Assembly (NCBI GenBank): GCA_038231575.1
Contig: JBBRLB010000004.1
Location: 1-64,000 of the forward strand
Length of the DNA stretch: 64,000 bases
Reading direction: 5' to 3'
Source: CAITWF01 sp038231575
GTDB lineage: Bacteria; Verrucomicrobiota; Verrucomicrobiia; Opitutales; Opitutaceae
Positions 25,640-36,754 of the stretch are shown piece after piece. Below the pieces are notes generated by a model. The model made no database searches. It had not been told where the DNA came from and saw only the letters and a program-made list of their open reading frames with translations. Each line of letters opens with the position of its first letter. Positions within the stretch are counted from its first letter, which is position 1. The position numbers were made by a program, and so were the translations under genes.

Positions 25640-27421
25640 TCAGAACTGATAGGCGACGACCGAGTCCTTGCCCGCGAAGTGAAAGATGCGGTTCGCCTGC
25701 TCGTCGACGGTGTAGTTCGGCTCCTTTTCCTTGAGCACGAGCTGGCGATCGGTTTCGCCGGTGGTGAGGTTTACCCCGACGATCCCGATGTCCTTGTCCA
25801 CTTTCGTGAGAATGTAAGAATAGGCTTCGGAGCTCTTCGATCCGCCGGCGCGCTGGGCCGCCTTTTCCGTGTAGCGGTTATAGCTGTCGAGATTGGTGTG
25901 AATCGTGGACACGCCGCTGCTGTAACCGCTGGAGCCGATGCCACCGCTCGCCGCCACCTGCGCATTGCCATAGACGGCCGCGAGCGCGGTCACGGCAAAC
26001 ATCGCAATGTTGCCCAACGCTTCGCTCGGCGCCGCGTAGAAAAGCGACCAGTTCGACGTCTTCGTCTGCGGATCGAAACCGAGGAGGTGTTGCTTGCCTT
26101 GCACGACCACCCGGCCGTTGGCGAAGCTCACCGCGACGGGCACGTCGAGCAACGCCTTGTTGGCCGAAATGCTCGCCTTCACCAGGCCGCTCACGCCGCC
26201 GAGCGCACCGAGGCCGATCTTCGCGACCGAGCCGGCGCCCATTTTTTTCTTAAACTCGATCGGCACCTTGAAGGCCTCGATCGGCGTCGCGGCCGCGGTG
26301 TCGATGCCGTAAACGTTCGCGCCGTCGGCAAACACCACCGTCTTGCTCGAATCGACCACGACGAGGTTCGTGATGCCTGCCTTCGCTTTGTCGAAATGGT
26401 AAAGTGATTTGCCGTCCGCCGGATCGAGCACGACGACGCCGAGCGGCTCGCGCAGCGCAGCGGTCTTGCCGTCGGAAAAATTGCCGCCGTAGCGCGAAAA
26501 GATTTTGCCGCCGACGATTTCGAGCTGGGCGACGAGCGCGTTGTCGCGCGCCTTGAAGAGGCCCGCGTATTCCGAGATGCGATCGCTCTTCCAAATCGTC
26601 GCGCCCGTCTGGCGATCGATCGCGTAAACGCTGCCACCCCCGCCGCCGTAGATGCGATCGCCGTCGATGCGCAGGGGCGCGTAAGCCTTCTTCAGGCCCT
26701 TGGCCCCGGAGGGAAATTCCACGCCCCACTTCACCGCGCCGCTCGTGAGATCGACGCAGTGCACGCCGAGGTAGCCGAGATACATCTGATCGCCGTTGAA
26801 CACCGGCTCATGATAACCCGAAAGATCCATCGTCGGGATCCAGCGGCCGCTGTTGTCGGCCATGTGCAGCGGAATGCCGCCGCTCTTGGTGAACTTCGTG
26901 GACCATTTCGGCGCGCCCGTCTCGAGATCGTGCGCGTTGAGATAGATGCCAGGATCGTTTCCGTCCGCGGTCTGCACGACGAAGATGACGAGGTTCTTCG
27001 CGGGCACGGGGATTGAGTCGAGATACTGGCCGAGGATTTGCGGCGTGGTCCAGCGTTGTTCACCCGTGAAGTAATCGATCGCGGTGAACGTGACCTTGCT
27101 GTTCATCATCCCGTCGTAGGTGTTGCAGATGAGCAGCGGCGTGCCGAGGACGTCGACCGCGTTGCGCGGATTGGTCTTCTTGTATTCGGCGTGCGACCAA
27201 AGTTGCTTACCGGAGTCGGGATCGAAGGAGACGATCGCGTCGTCGGTGCCGACGAGCAGCGTGCCGAGTTCGGTGAGTTTGTGCCATTTGGCTTCGCCGG
27301 GGAGCTTGGCGGTCCAGAGCTGTTTGGCGGCGCTGGCGGCATGCGCGCGTGGAGCGGCGCCGAGGAACCAAACGAAAAGGCCGAGCACGAGCCAGCCGCG
27401 GAAATGACGAGACGTTTTCAT
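25640..27421 (-). CDS. Secreted PQQ-binding-like beta-propeller protein
   Basis: A 593-residue exported protein. The signal peptide (WLVLGLFVWFLGAAPRAHA) is followed by PQQ-type propeller blades, seen as repeated motifs such as KQLWTAKL, GKQLWSHAEY, GEQRWTTPQ, GAPKWSTKF, GAVKWGVEF and TGATIWKSD. The conserved Gly-x-x-x-Trp blade ends are clear, while catalytic dehydrogenase residues and a heme motif are absent, so an assembly or binding role is as likely as an enzyme. A hydrophobic Gly/Ala-rich segment with ALGNIAMFAVTALAAVYG in the C-terminal third is unusual. A 16-bp operator-like palindrome lies 65 bp upstream of the start. Confidence 0.85.
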   Translation of the reverse strand: MKTSRHFRGWLVLGLFVWFLGAAPRAHAASAAKQLWTAKLPGEAKWHKLTELGTLLVGTDDAIVSFDPDSGKQLWSHAEYKKTNPRNAVDVLGTPLLICNTYDGMMNSKVTFTAIDYFTGEQRWTTPQILGQYLDSIPVPAKNLVIFVVQTADGNDPGIYLNAHDLETGAPKWSTKFTKSGGIPLHMADNSGRWIPTMDLSGYHEPVFNGDQMYLGYLGVHCVDLTSGAVKWGVEFPSGAKGLKKAYAPLRIDGDRIYGGGGGSVYAIDRQTGATIWKSDRISEYAGLFKARDNALVAQLEIVGGKIFSRYGGNFSDGKTAALREPLGVVVLDPADGKSLYHFDKAKAGITNLVVVDSSKTVVFADGANVYGIDTAAATPIEAFKVPIEFKKKMGAGSVAKIGLGALGGVSGLVKASISANKALLDVPVAVSFANGRVVVQGKQHLLGFDPQTKTSNWSLFYAAPSEALGNIAMFAVTALAAVYGNAQVAASGGIGSSGYSSGVSTIHTNLDSYNRYTEKAAQRAGGSKSSEAYSYILTKVDKDIGIVGVNLTTGETDRQLVLKEKEPNYTVDEQANRIFHFAGKDSVVAYQF

Positions 27422-27486
27422 AGGCAAAGGAGGAACAAGGTGAGCTGAAGCGCCGGAAGTTTCGCAGAAACCCGCGGCGCGCGGAA

Positions 27487-27502
27487 TACGCAGACCTGCG
27501 TA
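27487..27502. promoter_or_regulatory. 16-bp operator-like palindrome, copy 1
   Basis: TACGCAGACCTGCGTA has perfect 6-base inverted arms. It lies between the divergent propeller gene (27421, minus) and the PLP enzyme gene (27602, plus). The site at 36702-36717 matches it at 14 of 16 positions and lies just after a LuxR-type regulator gene. TACG-N8-CGTA is a shape often bound by LuxR/NarL-type dimers. Confidence 0.55.
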
Positions 27503-27601
27503 ATCGATCCCGGTACCCACCGGCACGCTCGCGCGCATTTGCCGTCAGCACAGCCGGGCGCGCGCTTGCGCCTTCGCACACCGCACCTGCACGCTCGCCG
27601 C

Positions 27602-28567
27602 ATGTCACCGCTCCCGAACCTCGCTGAAATCGAAGCCGCCGCCGCGATCGTGCGCCCGGTCGTGCCGGCCACGCCGCAGTTCTCGTGGCCGCTGCTCAAC
27701 GCCCGCGCCGGCTGCGAACTTTGGGTGAAACACGAAAACCACACGCCGCTCGGCGCTTTCAAAGTCCGCGGTGGACTCGTCTATTTTCAACGGCTCATGG
27801 AGCGTGAGCCCAGCGTGCGCGGCGTGATCGCCGCCACGCGCGGCAACCACGGCCAATCGGTCGCGTTTGCCGCGCGGCGGTTCGGCCTCCCAGTCGTCAT
27901 CGTCGTCCCGCGCGGCAACAGCGTGGAAAAAAACGCCGCGATGCGCGCGCTCGGGGCCGAAATGATCGAGCACGGCGACGATTTTCAAGGCGCGCTCGAA
28001 CACGCGAAGGCGCTCGCCGCCCAGCGCGGCCTGCACGCGATGCCGTCCTATCACCACGACCTGGTGTGCGGCGTCGCCGTGTCCGCGCTGGATTTTTTGC
28101 GCGGGGCGCCGCCGCTCGACGTGGTGTATGTGCCGATCGGCATGGGCTCCGGGATCTGCGCGATGATCGCGGCGCGCGACGCACTCGGGTTGAAGACCAA
28201 AATCGTCGGCGTCGCCTCCGACGGCGCACCGGCCATCGCGCTCTCGTTCGACGCGAAACGCCTGATCACGCATCGCGTCACGACACTCCTGTCCGACGGG
28301 CTTGCCTGCTCCACGCCGGATCCCGACGCGCTCGATGTCATCCTGCGCAACGCCGAGCGCATCGGGCGCGTGACCGATGAGGAGGTCGCGGCGGCGATTC
28401 GCGCGTGTTTCGCCGATACGCACAACGTCATCGAGGGCGCCGCCGCTGCGGGCCTCGCCGCCGTCTTGAAAGATCGCGCCGCGCTCGCCGGCCAGCGCGT
28501 CGGCCTCGTGCTCACCGGCGGCAACATCGACACGCCGGTCCTCGCCCGCGTCCTGGCGGCGGCGTGA
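27602..28567 (+). CDS. PLP-dependent threonine/serine dehydratase-like enzyme
   Basis: A 321-residue fold-type II PLP enzyme. Lys54 in GAFKVRGG is the Schiff-base lysine, and ATRGNHGQS is the substrate and phosphate-side loop. GMGSGI replaces the more usual tetraglycine phosphate cup, and LTGGN closes the active site. It lacks the C-terminal ACT-like regulatory domain of biosynthetic IlvA, so it resembles catabolic threonine dehydratase or serine racemase/hydroxyaspartate ammonia-lyase types. There is no signal peptide. It is divergent from the secreted propeller gene across an operator-like palindrome. Confidence 0.87.
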   Translation: MSPLPNLAEIEAAAAIVRPVVPATPQFSWPLLNARAGCELWVKHENHTPLGAFKVRGGLVYFQRLMEREPSVRGVIAATRGNHGQSVAFAARRFGLPVVIVVPRGNSVEKNAAMRALGAEMIEHGDDFQGALEHAKALAAQRGLHAMPSYHHDLVCGVAVSALDFLRGAPPLDVVYVPIGMGSGICAMIAARDALGLKTKIVGVASDGAPAIALSFDAKRLITHRVTTLLSDGLACSTPDPDALDVILRNAERIGRVTDEEVAAAIRACFADTHNVIEGAAAAGLAAVLKDRAALAGQRVGLVLTGGNIDTPVLARVLAAA

Positions 28568-28586
28568 TTGCAGGCACCGGAAAGAT

Positions 28587-28699
28587 TAGCCGCAAAAAGG
28601 CGCAAAAAAATCCGTCCGACGGGCGCAAGATTTCCGCGCGCCGATCGGCGCCTTGGGCGTTTCGATCGCGGTCAAACGCTTTGCGCCCTTTTGCGGCCA
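28587..28699. repeat. Palindromic element B of the GCCGCAAAAAGGCGC family
   Basis: The ends TAGCCGCAAAAAGGCGCAAA and, inverted, TTTGCGCCCTTTTGCGGCCA pair almost fully. The centre carries the perfect palindrome GCGCCGATCGGCGC (28638-28651). Copy C has GCGCCTATAGGCGC in the same place, a compensatory change. It lies in the 428-base gap between the PLP enzyme and rsgA, which otherwise holds only a 21-codon ORF and a terminator. Confidence 0.85.
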
Positions 28700-28800
28700 C
28701 TCCGTTCGGGCGGGCATTGACTCCGCGGCGCCTCCCCGCCTCACTCCGCCCGTCGCGGCCGACGCCGCAACCTCGAAACCTCCACCGCCGCACCACGCCT

Positions 28801-28866
28801 ATGACTGAGCTTGCTCACAACTCATCTCGCCTGACCACGCCGGTTGCCTCGATCGCGCGCGCGTAA
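28801..28866 (+). CDS. Possible 21-residue small ORF or leader peptide before a terminator
   Basis: ATG at 28801 opens 21 codons (starting MTELAHNSSR and ending SIARA) and stops 25 bases before a strong intrinsic terminator. The middle is Ser/Thr-rich (SSRLTTP). No Shine-Dalgarno site is visible, but few genes here have one. The arrangement could be an attenuator leader for rsgA, a small-protein gene, or part of a small RNA that ends at the terminator. I do not recognise the peptide, and it may not be translated. Confidence 0.35.
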   Translation: MTELAHNSSRLTTPVASIARA

Positions 28867-28891
28867 ATCCGCCGCGCATTTCCGAATTCTG

Positions 28892-28919
28892 AAGGCCGCC
28901 CGCTGAGGCGGCCTTTTTT
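28892..28919 (+). terminator. Strong Rho-independent terminator upstream of rsgA
   Basis: AAGGCCGCC and GGCGGCCTT form a perfect 9-bp stem with loop CGCTGA, followed by a T-run ending at 28919. It would stop transcripts coming from the PLP enzyme gene or from the short ORF, and it isolates rsgA. Confidence 0.85.
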
Positions 28920-28995
28920 GTTTTCTCCCCGCGCGTGCGTCGCGCGTTCCTTCGCTCCGGCACTCATCACTTGTCACTCTTCCTTCGTCACTCCC

Positions 28996-30087
28996 ATGTC
29001 TCTCTCCTCCCTCGGCTGGGATAATTTCTTCTCCGGCCATTTCGCTCCGTTTAGTTCTACTCCCGACGGCTTTGTCCCCGCACGCGTCGCGCTCGAGCAT
29101 AAGCACGCCTACGAACTGCTCGCTGCATCCGGCGAACTCTCCGCCGAATGCACCGGCAAACTTCTCCACGACGCCGCCTCGCGCGCCGACCTGCCCGCTG
29201 TCGGCGATTGGGTCGTCGTGCGCGTGCGACCTGGCGAGTCCCATGCCGGCATCCACGCCGTGCTCCCGCGCAAAACAAAATTCTCCCGCCAGTCCGCGGG
29301 CGAGGCGCGCCACGCCACCGAGCAAATCGTCGCGGCCAACGTCGACGCTGTGTTCCTCGTCACCGCGCTCGACACCAATTACAATCTCCGCCGCATCGAG
29401 CGCTACCTCGCCGTCGCGTGGGACAGCGGCGCGCAACCCGTCGTGGTCCTCAACAAATCCGATCTGTCCGGCGACCCCGCCGCCGCGCGCGCCGAGGTCG
29501 AAGCGATCGCGCTGGGCGCGCCCGTCATCGCGTTGAGCGCCGCGTGCGACACCGACCCGGCGCACGCGCTCGCGCCGTGGCTGTCACCGGGCCGCACCGT
29601 TGCGTTGCTCGGCTCTTCCGGCGTCGGCAAAAGCACGCTCATCAACCGCCTCCTCGGCACCGCGCACCAACGCACGTCCGCGATCAGCGAAGCCGTCGGC
29701 AAGGGCCGCCACACGACCACGCACCGCGAGTTGCTCGTCGCGCCCTCCGGCGCGCTCGTGATCGACACGCCCGGCATGCGTGAACTCCAGTTGTGGGACG
29801 TCGACGCGTCCGCGATCGACGCCGCGTTTGCCGACATCGCCGCGCTCGCGTCGCGCTGCCGCTTCAGCGACTGCACGCACCGCCGTGAACCGGGTTGCGC
29901 GATTCAAGCCGCGCTCGACGACGGTTCGCTCGATTTCGATCACTGGACGAGTTTCCAAAAACTCCAGCGTGAGCAAGCCTACGCCGCGCGTAAGGCCGAC
30001 CCTCGACTTGAGCGCGAGACGAAGACCGCGTGGAAAAAAATCCACAAGGCCGCCCGCCAAATCCATCGGACGAAGCACGGATATTGA
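28996..30087 (+). CDS. rsgA: RsgA, circularly permuted ribosome-assembly GTPase
   Basis: A 363-residue GTPase needed for late 30S maturation. The G motifs come in the permuted order G4-G5-G1-G3: NKSD, then ALSA, then GSSGVGKST, then DTPGMRE. An OB-fold precedes them and a zinc-binding segment (CRFSDCTHRREPGC) follows, with Cys, Cys, His, Cys as ligands. The basic C-terminus (KKIHKAARQIHRTKHG) fits rRNA binding. ATG 28996 is preferred to an upstream in-frame ATG at 28918, which would add residues encoded by the terminator region. Confidence 0.95.
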   Translation: MSLSSLGWDNFFSGHFAPFSSTPDGFVPARVALEHKHAYELLAASGELSAECTGKLLHDAASRADLPAVGDWVVVRVRPGESHAGIHAVLPRKTKFSRQSAGEARHATEQIVAANVDAVFLVTALDTNYNLRRIERYLAVAWDSGAQPVVVLNKSDLSGDPAAARAEVEAIALGAPVIALSAACDTDPAHALAPWLSPGRTVALLGSSGVGKSTLINRLLGTAHQRTSAISEAVGKGRHTTTHRELLVAPSGALVIDTPGMRELQLWDVDASAIDAAFADIAALASRCRFSDCTHRREPGCAIQAALDDGSLDFDHWTSFQKLQREQAYAARKADPRLERETKTAWKKIHKAARQIHRTKHGY

Positions 30088-30147
30088 AATCTTCTTTTCT
30101 CGCCCGCCGAACCGAACCAATCGGGCGGCGCGGGGTCTATTTTCAAC

Positions 30148-30570
30148 ATGAAAACTACCCTCTTGTCTCGACGTCGGAATGGGCGCGCCGTCCTAGCTAT
30201 GGTGATCTCGCTGGCGGTCGGCCTTGCCTCCGAGATTTCCGCCGCCCCGCCCGAGGGCAAAGGCAAGGGAAACGGGAACGGGAACGGAAACGGTAAACCC
30301 GCCGACTGGGTGCCGCCCGGTCACCGCCGCGCGCCCGTCGAGGTCGTCGTCAAGACGGCTCCGCCCGCGTTGCGCAAGGAGACGCGGCCCGACCTGCCGT
30401 CGCCGAAGCATGTCTGGGTGGCCGGCTATTGGACTTGGCAGGACGAAGCCTACGCGTGGTCGCCGGGTCTCTGGATGTTGCCGCCCGAGCCGCAAACCGT
30501 CTGGGTCCCGCCCCGCCATGAAGTGCGCAGCGGCGTTACGATTTATATCAGCGGATTCTGGCGGCTGTAA
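30148..30570 (+). CDS. Small secreted YXWXXGXW-repeat protein
   Basis: A 140-residue exported protein. After a signal peptide (AVLAMVISLAVGLASEISA) comes a Lys-Gly/Asn-Gly tract (KGKGNGNGNGNGNG, about residues 37-49), probably a flexible linker, encoded by a short tandem nucleotide repeat. The C-terminal half has the repeated aromatic pattern WVAGYWTWQDEAYAWSPGLW and a final ISGFW, typical of YXWXXGXW-repeat proteins found in the bacterial envelope. The function of this family is unknown. The Asn-Gly tract length may vary between strains. Confidence 0.8.
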   Translation: MKTTLLSRRRNGRAVLAMVISLAVGLASEISAAPPEGKGKGNGNGNGNGKPADWVPPGHRRAPVEVVVKTAPPALRKETRPDLPSPKHVWVAGYWTWQDEAYAWSPGLWMLPPEPQTVWVPPRHEVRSGVTIYISGFWRL

Positions 30571-30615
30571 CACTCCGGCGTTGCGTGGGGTCGGGCCGGC
30601 GGCTAGCTCACCCCG

Positions 30616-31898
30616 ATGCGTTTACTCTTCGCTTCCTTTGCGGCCGCGTTGTTCGCCGCCGCCGCTTCGCCCACCTCGGCCCGCACGCTGATTTACTGCG
30701 GCTCGCTCCTCGACAGCGTCGCCGACGCACCGAAAAAGGAAATGACCATCATCGTCGACGGCCAGCGCATCGCCGCCGTCGAGAATGGCTACAGCACCGC
30801 GGGGGCCGGCGACAAAATCATCGATCTCAAGAACGCCACCGTCACGCCCGGCTGGATCGATTGCCACGTGCATCTCGATCACCAGAGCTCGCCGACGGCG
30901 CTCGTCGAGGGCTTCCAACTCAACCCCGGCGACTACGCGCTCAACGCCGCGTTCTACGCGAAGAAGACGCTCCTCGCCGGCTTCACTTCCGTCCGCAATC
31001 TCGGCGACAACAGCAATTCCACGCTCGCGCTGCGCCGCGCGATCAACCTCGGCCTGGCCGATGGCCCGCGCGTTTACTCCGCCGGCAAATCGATCGCGAC
31101 GACCGGCGGCCACGCCGATCCGACCAATGGCCGCAGCCACGATCTCATGGGCGACCCCGGCCCGGTCGACGGGGTGATCAACGGCCCCGACGAGGCGCGC
31201 AAGGCGGTGCGCCAGCGCTACAAGGACGGCGTCGACGTGATCAAAATTACCGCGACGGGCGGCGTGCTCAGCCAGGCCACAAGCGGCATGGCCCCGCAAT
31301 TCACGCCCGAGGAACTCAAGGCGCTGATCGACACCGCGCACGACTACGGCCTCAAGGTCGCCGCGCACGCGCACGGCACCGAGGGCATGAAGCGCGCGAT
31401 CGCGGCCGGCATCGATTCGATTGAGCACGGCACGTTCATGACCGACGACATTATCGCGCTCATGAAAGCGCACGGCACGTATTACGTCCCGACGATCAGC
31501 GCCGGCAAATTCGTCGCCGACAAGGCGAAGATTGACGGCTACTTCACGCCGATCGTGCGCCCGAAGGCGGCGCTGATCGGGCCGCTCATCCAGGCGACGT
31601 TTCAACGCGCTTACCAATCCGGCGTGAAAATCGCGTTCGGCACCGATCAGGGCGTCGCGCCGCACGGCGACAACGCGATGGAATTCGTTTACATGGTCGA
31701 GGCCGGCATGCCGGCGGTCGTGGCGTTCAAGGCGGCGACGATCGAGGCCGCCAAGCTCATCGGCGTCGACAAAGACGTCGGCACGATCGCGGTCGGCAAG
31801 TTCGCCGATCTCGTCGCCGTCCCCGGCGATCCGATCGCCGATATCAAACTCGTCATGAAGCCGAGCTTCGTGATGAAGGGCGGCGTGGTCTACAAACA

Positions 31899-31902
<4 letters not shown>
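30616..31902 (+). CDS. Secreted metal-dependent amidohydrolase
   Basis: A 428-residue exported amidohydrolase-superfamily enzyme, near the prolidase/imidazolonepropionase-like branch. After the signal peptide (residues 1-22), His84 and His86 of DCHVHLDH are the first metal ligands. VIKITATGG supplies the likely carbamylated-Lys position; HAHGTEG and IEHGT give two further His, and FGTDQG the catalytic Asp. Members hydrolyse cyclic amides or Xaa-Pro-type dipeptides. Its TGA overlaps the GTG start of the hybrid kinase gene by four bases, tying it to a two-component system. Confidence 0.88.
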
Positions 31903-35737
<3,835 letters not shown>

Positions 35738-35741
<4 letters not shown>

Positions 35742-36640
35742 TCAAGCCCACGCTGCTCTTCGTCGACGACACCCCCGCCAATCTCGGCGTGGTCTGCGAT
35801 GCCCTCCGCCAGGCGGGCGTGCGTGTGCTGCTCGCGGAGAGCGGCCCGGCGGCGCGCGAAGTCCTCGCCCGCCTCACGCCTGATCTCGTGCTGCTCGACG
35901 TCGTGATGCCCGGCGAAGATGGCTTCGCGGTCTGCGCCTCGCTCCGGGCCAACCCCGCGTGGCGCGATCTGCCGGTGATTTTTCTAACCGCGGTGGATGC
36001 GCCCCAGCAGAAAGTCCGTGCGTTCGAGGCCGGGGCCGTCGACTACGTGACGAAGCCCGTCCACGTGCCCGAGCTCGTCGCGCGTGTGCGGGTGCAGCTC
36101 GAGTTGCGCGCGGCCCGGCATTCGCTCGAGGAGAAAAACGCGGAGCTCGAAGCCGAGGTCGCCATCCGCCTCGACGCCGAGGCCCAACTCGCCACCTCGC
36201 TCGATCGCGCGGTCGTCGTGCTGGCACGCGACGGCGCACTGCTCTTCGCGACCCGGCTCGCCCACGATCTCATGGCGAAGTTTGACCTCGCCCCCGGTGA
36301 GCTGACCGCGGCCGCCCGCTTCACCCACAATGACAGTGTGCTCCACGTCCGCCGCTTCACCGAGCCCGGTCGCGACGATCTCGTGATGCTCGCGCTGGAG
36401 GAGGAGCACGCTCCGCCCGGGCCGGCGGCGTTGCTGCCGCTCGGCCTCACGCCGCGCCAAGCCGAAGTCGCGTATTGGGTGGCGCAGGGAAAAACGAATC
36501 CCGAGATCGCCATCATCCTCGGCGCCAGCCCCCGCACGATCGACAAGCACATGGAGCGCGTCCTCGCGTGTCTCGGCGTCGAAAATCGCGCCACGCTCAT
36601 CGTCGCGACCAGCCAGCGGCTCCGCCACGTGCGCGGGTAA
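35738..36640 (+). CDS. Response regulator with LuxR-type DNA-binding domain
   Basis: A 300-residue regulator. The receiver domain has the acidic pair Asp10-Asp11, phosphoacceptor Asp54 (LLDVVMPGEDG) and Lys106 (VDYVTKPV). A central region of about 100 residues with a coiled segment (RHSLEEKNAELEAEV) and a PAS-like fold precedes the HTH (about 232-290: LTPRQAEVAYWVAQGKTNPEIAIILGASPRTIDKH is the LuxR core, given here by position). Its ATG overlaps the stop of the hybrid kinase, which is therefore its likely partner. An operator-like palindrome (36702-36717) and a gene for a secreted protein follow directly. Confidence 0.93.
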
Positions 36641-36701
36641 GTCCGCCCGATGGACGGGCTGCCGGCCAACGGCCAGGCCGACCGCCATCGAGCCTCCGCC
36701 A

Positions 36702-36717
36702 TACGCAGACCCACGTA
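36702..36717. promoter_or_regulatory. 16-bp operator-like palindrome, copy 2
   Basis: TACGCAGACCCACGTA matches the perfect palindrome at 27487-27502 except at the two positions before CGTA. It lies 62 bp after the LuxR-type regulator gene and 37 bp before the start of the secreted-protein gene, a suitable place for an activator site. Confidence 0.55.
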
Positions 36718-36754
36718 ACGACAGGGGGGCGCATCACGGCTATGCTCAGCGCGC

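Noticed and set aside
30250..30300. Short tandem nucleotide repeat as a phase-variation tract
   Set aside because: The unit is six bases and encodes Asn-Gly, so length changes keep the frame.
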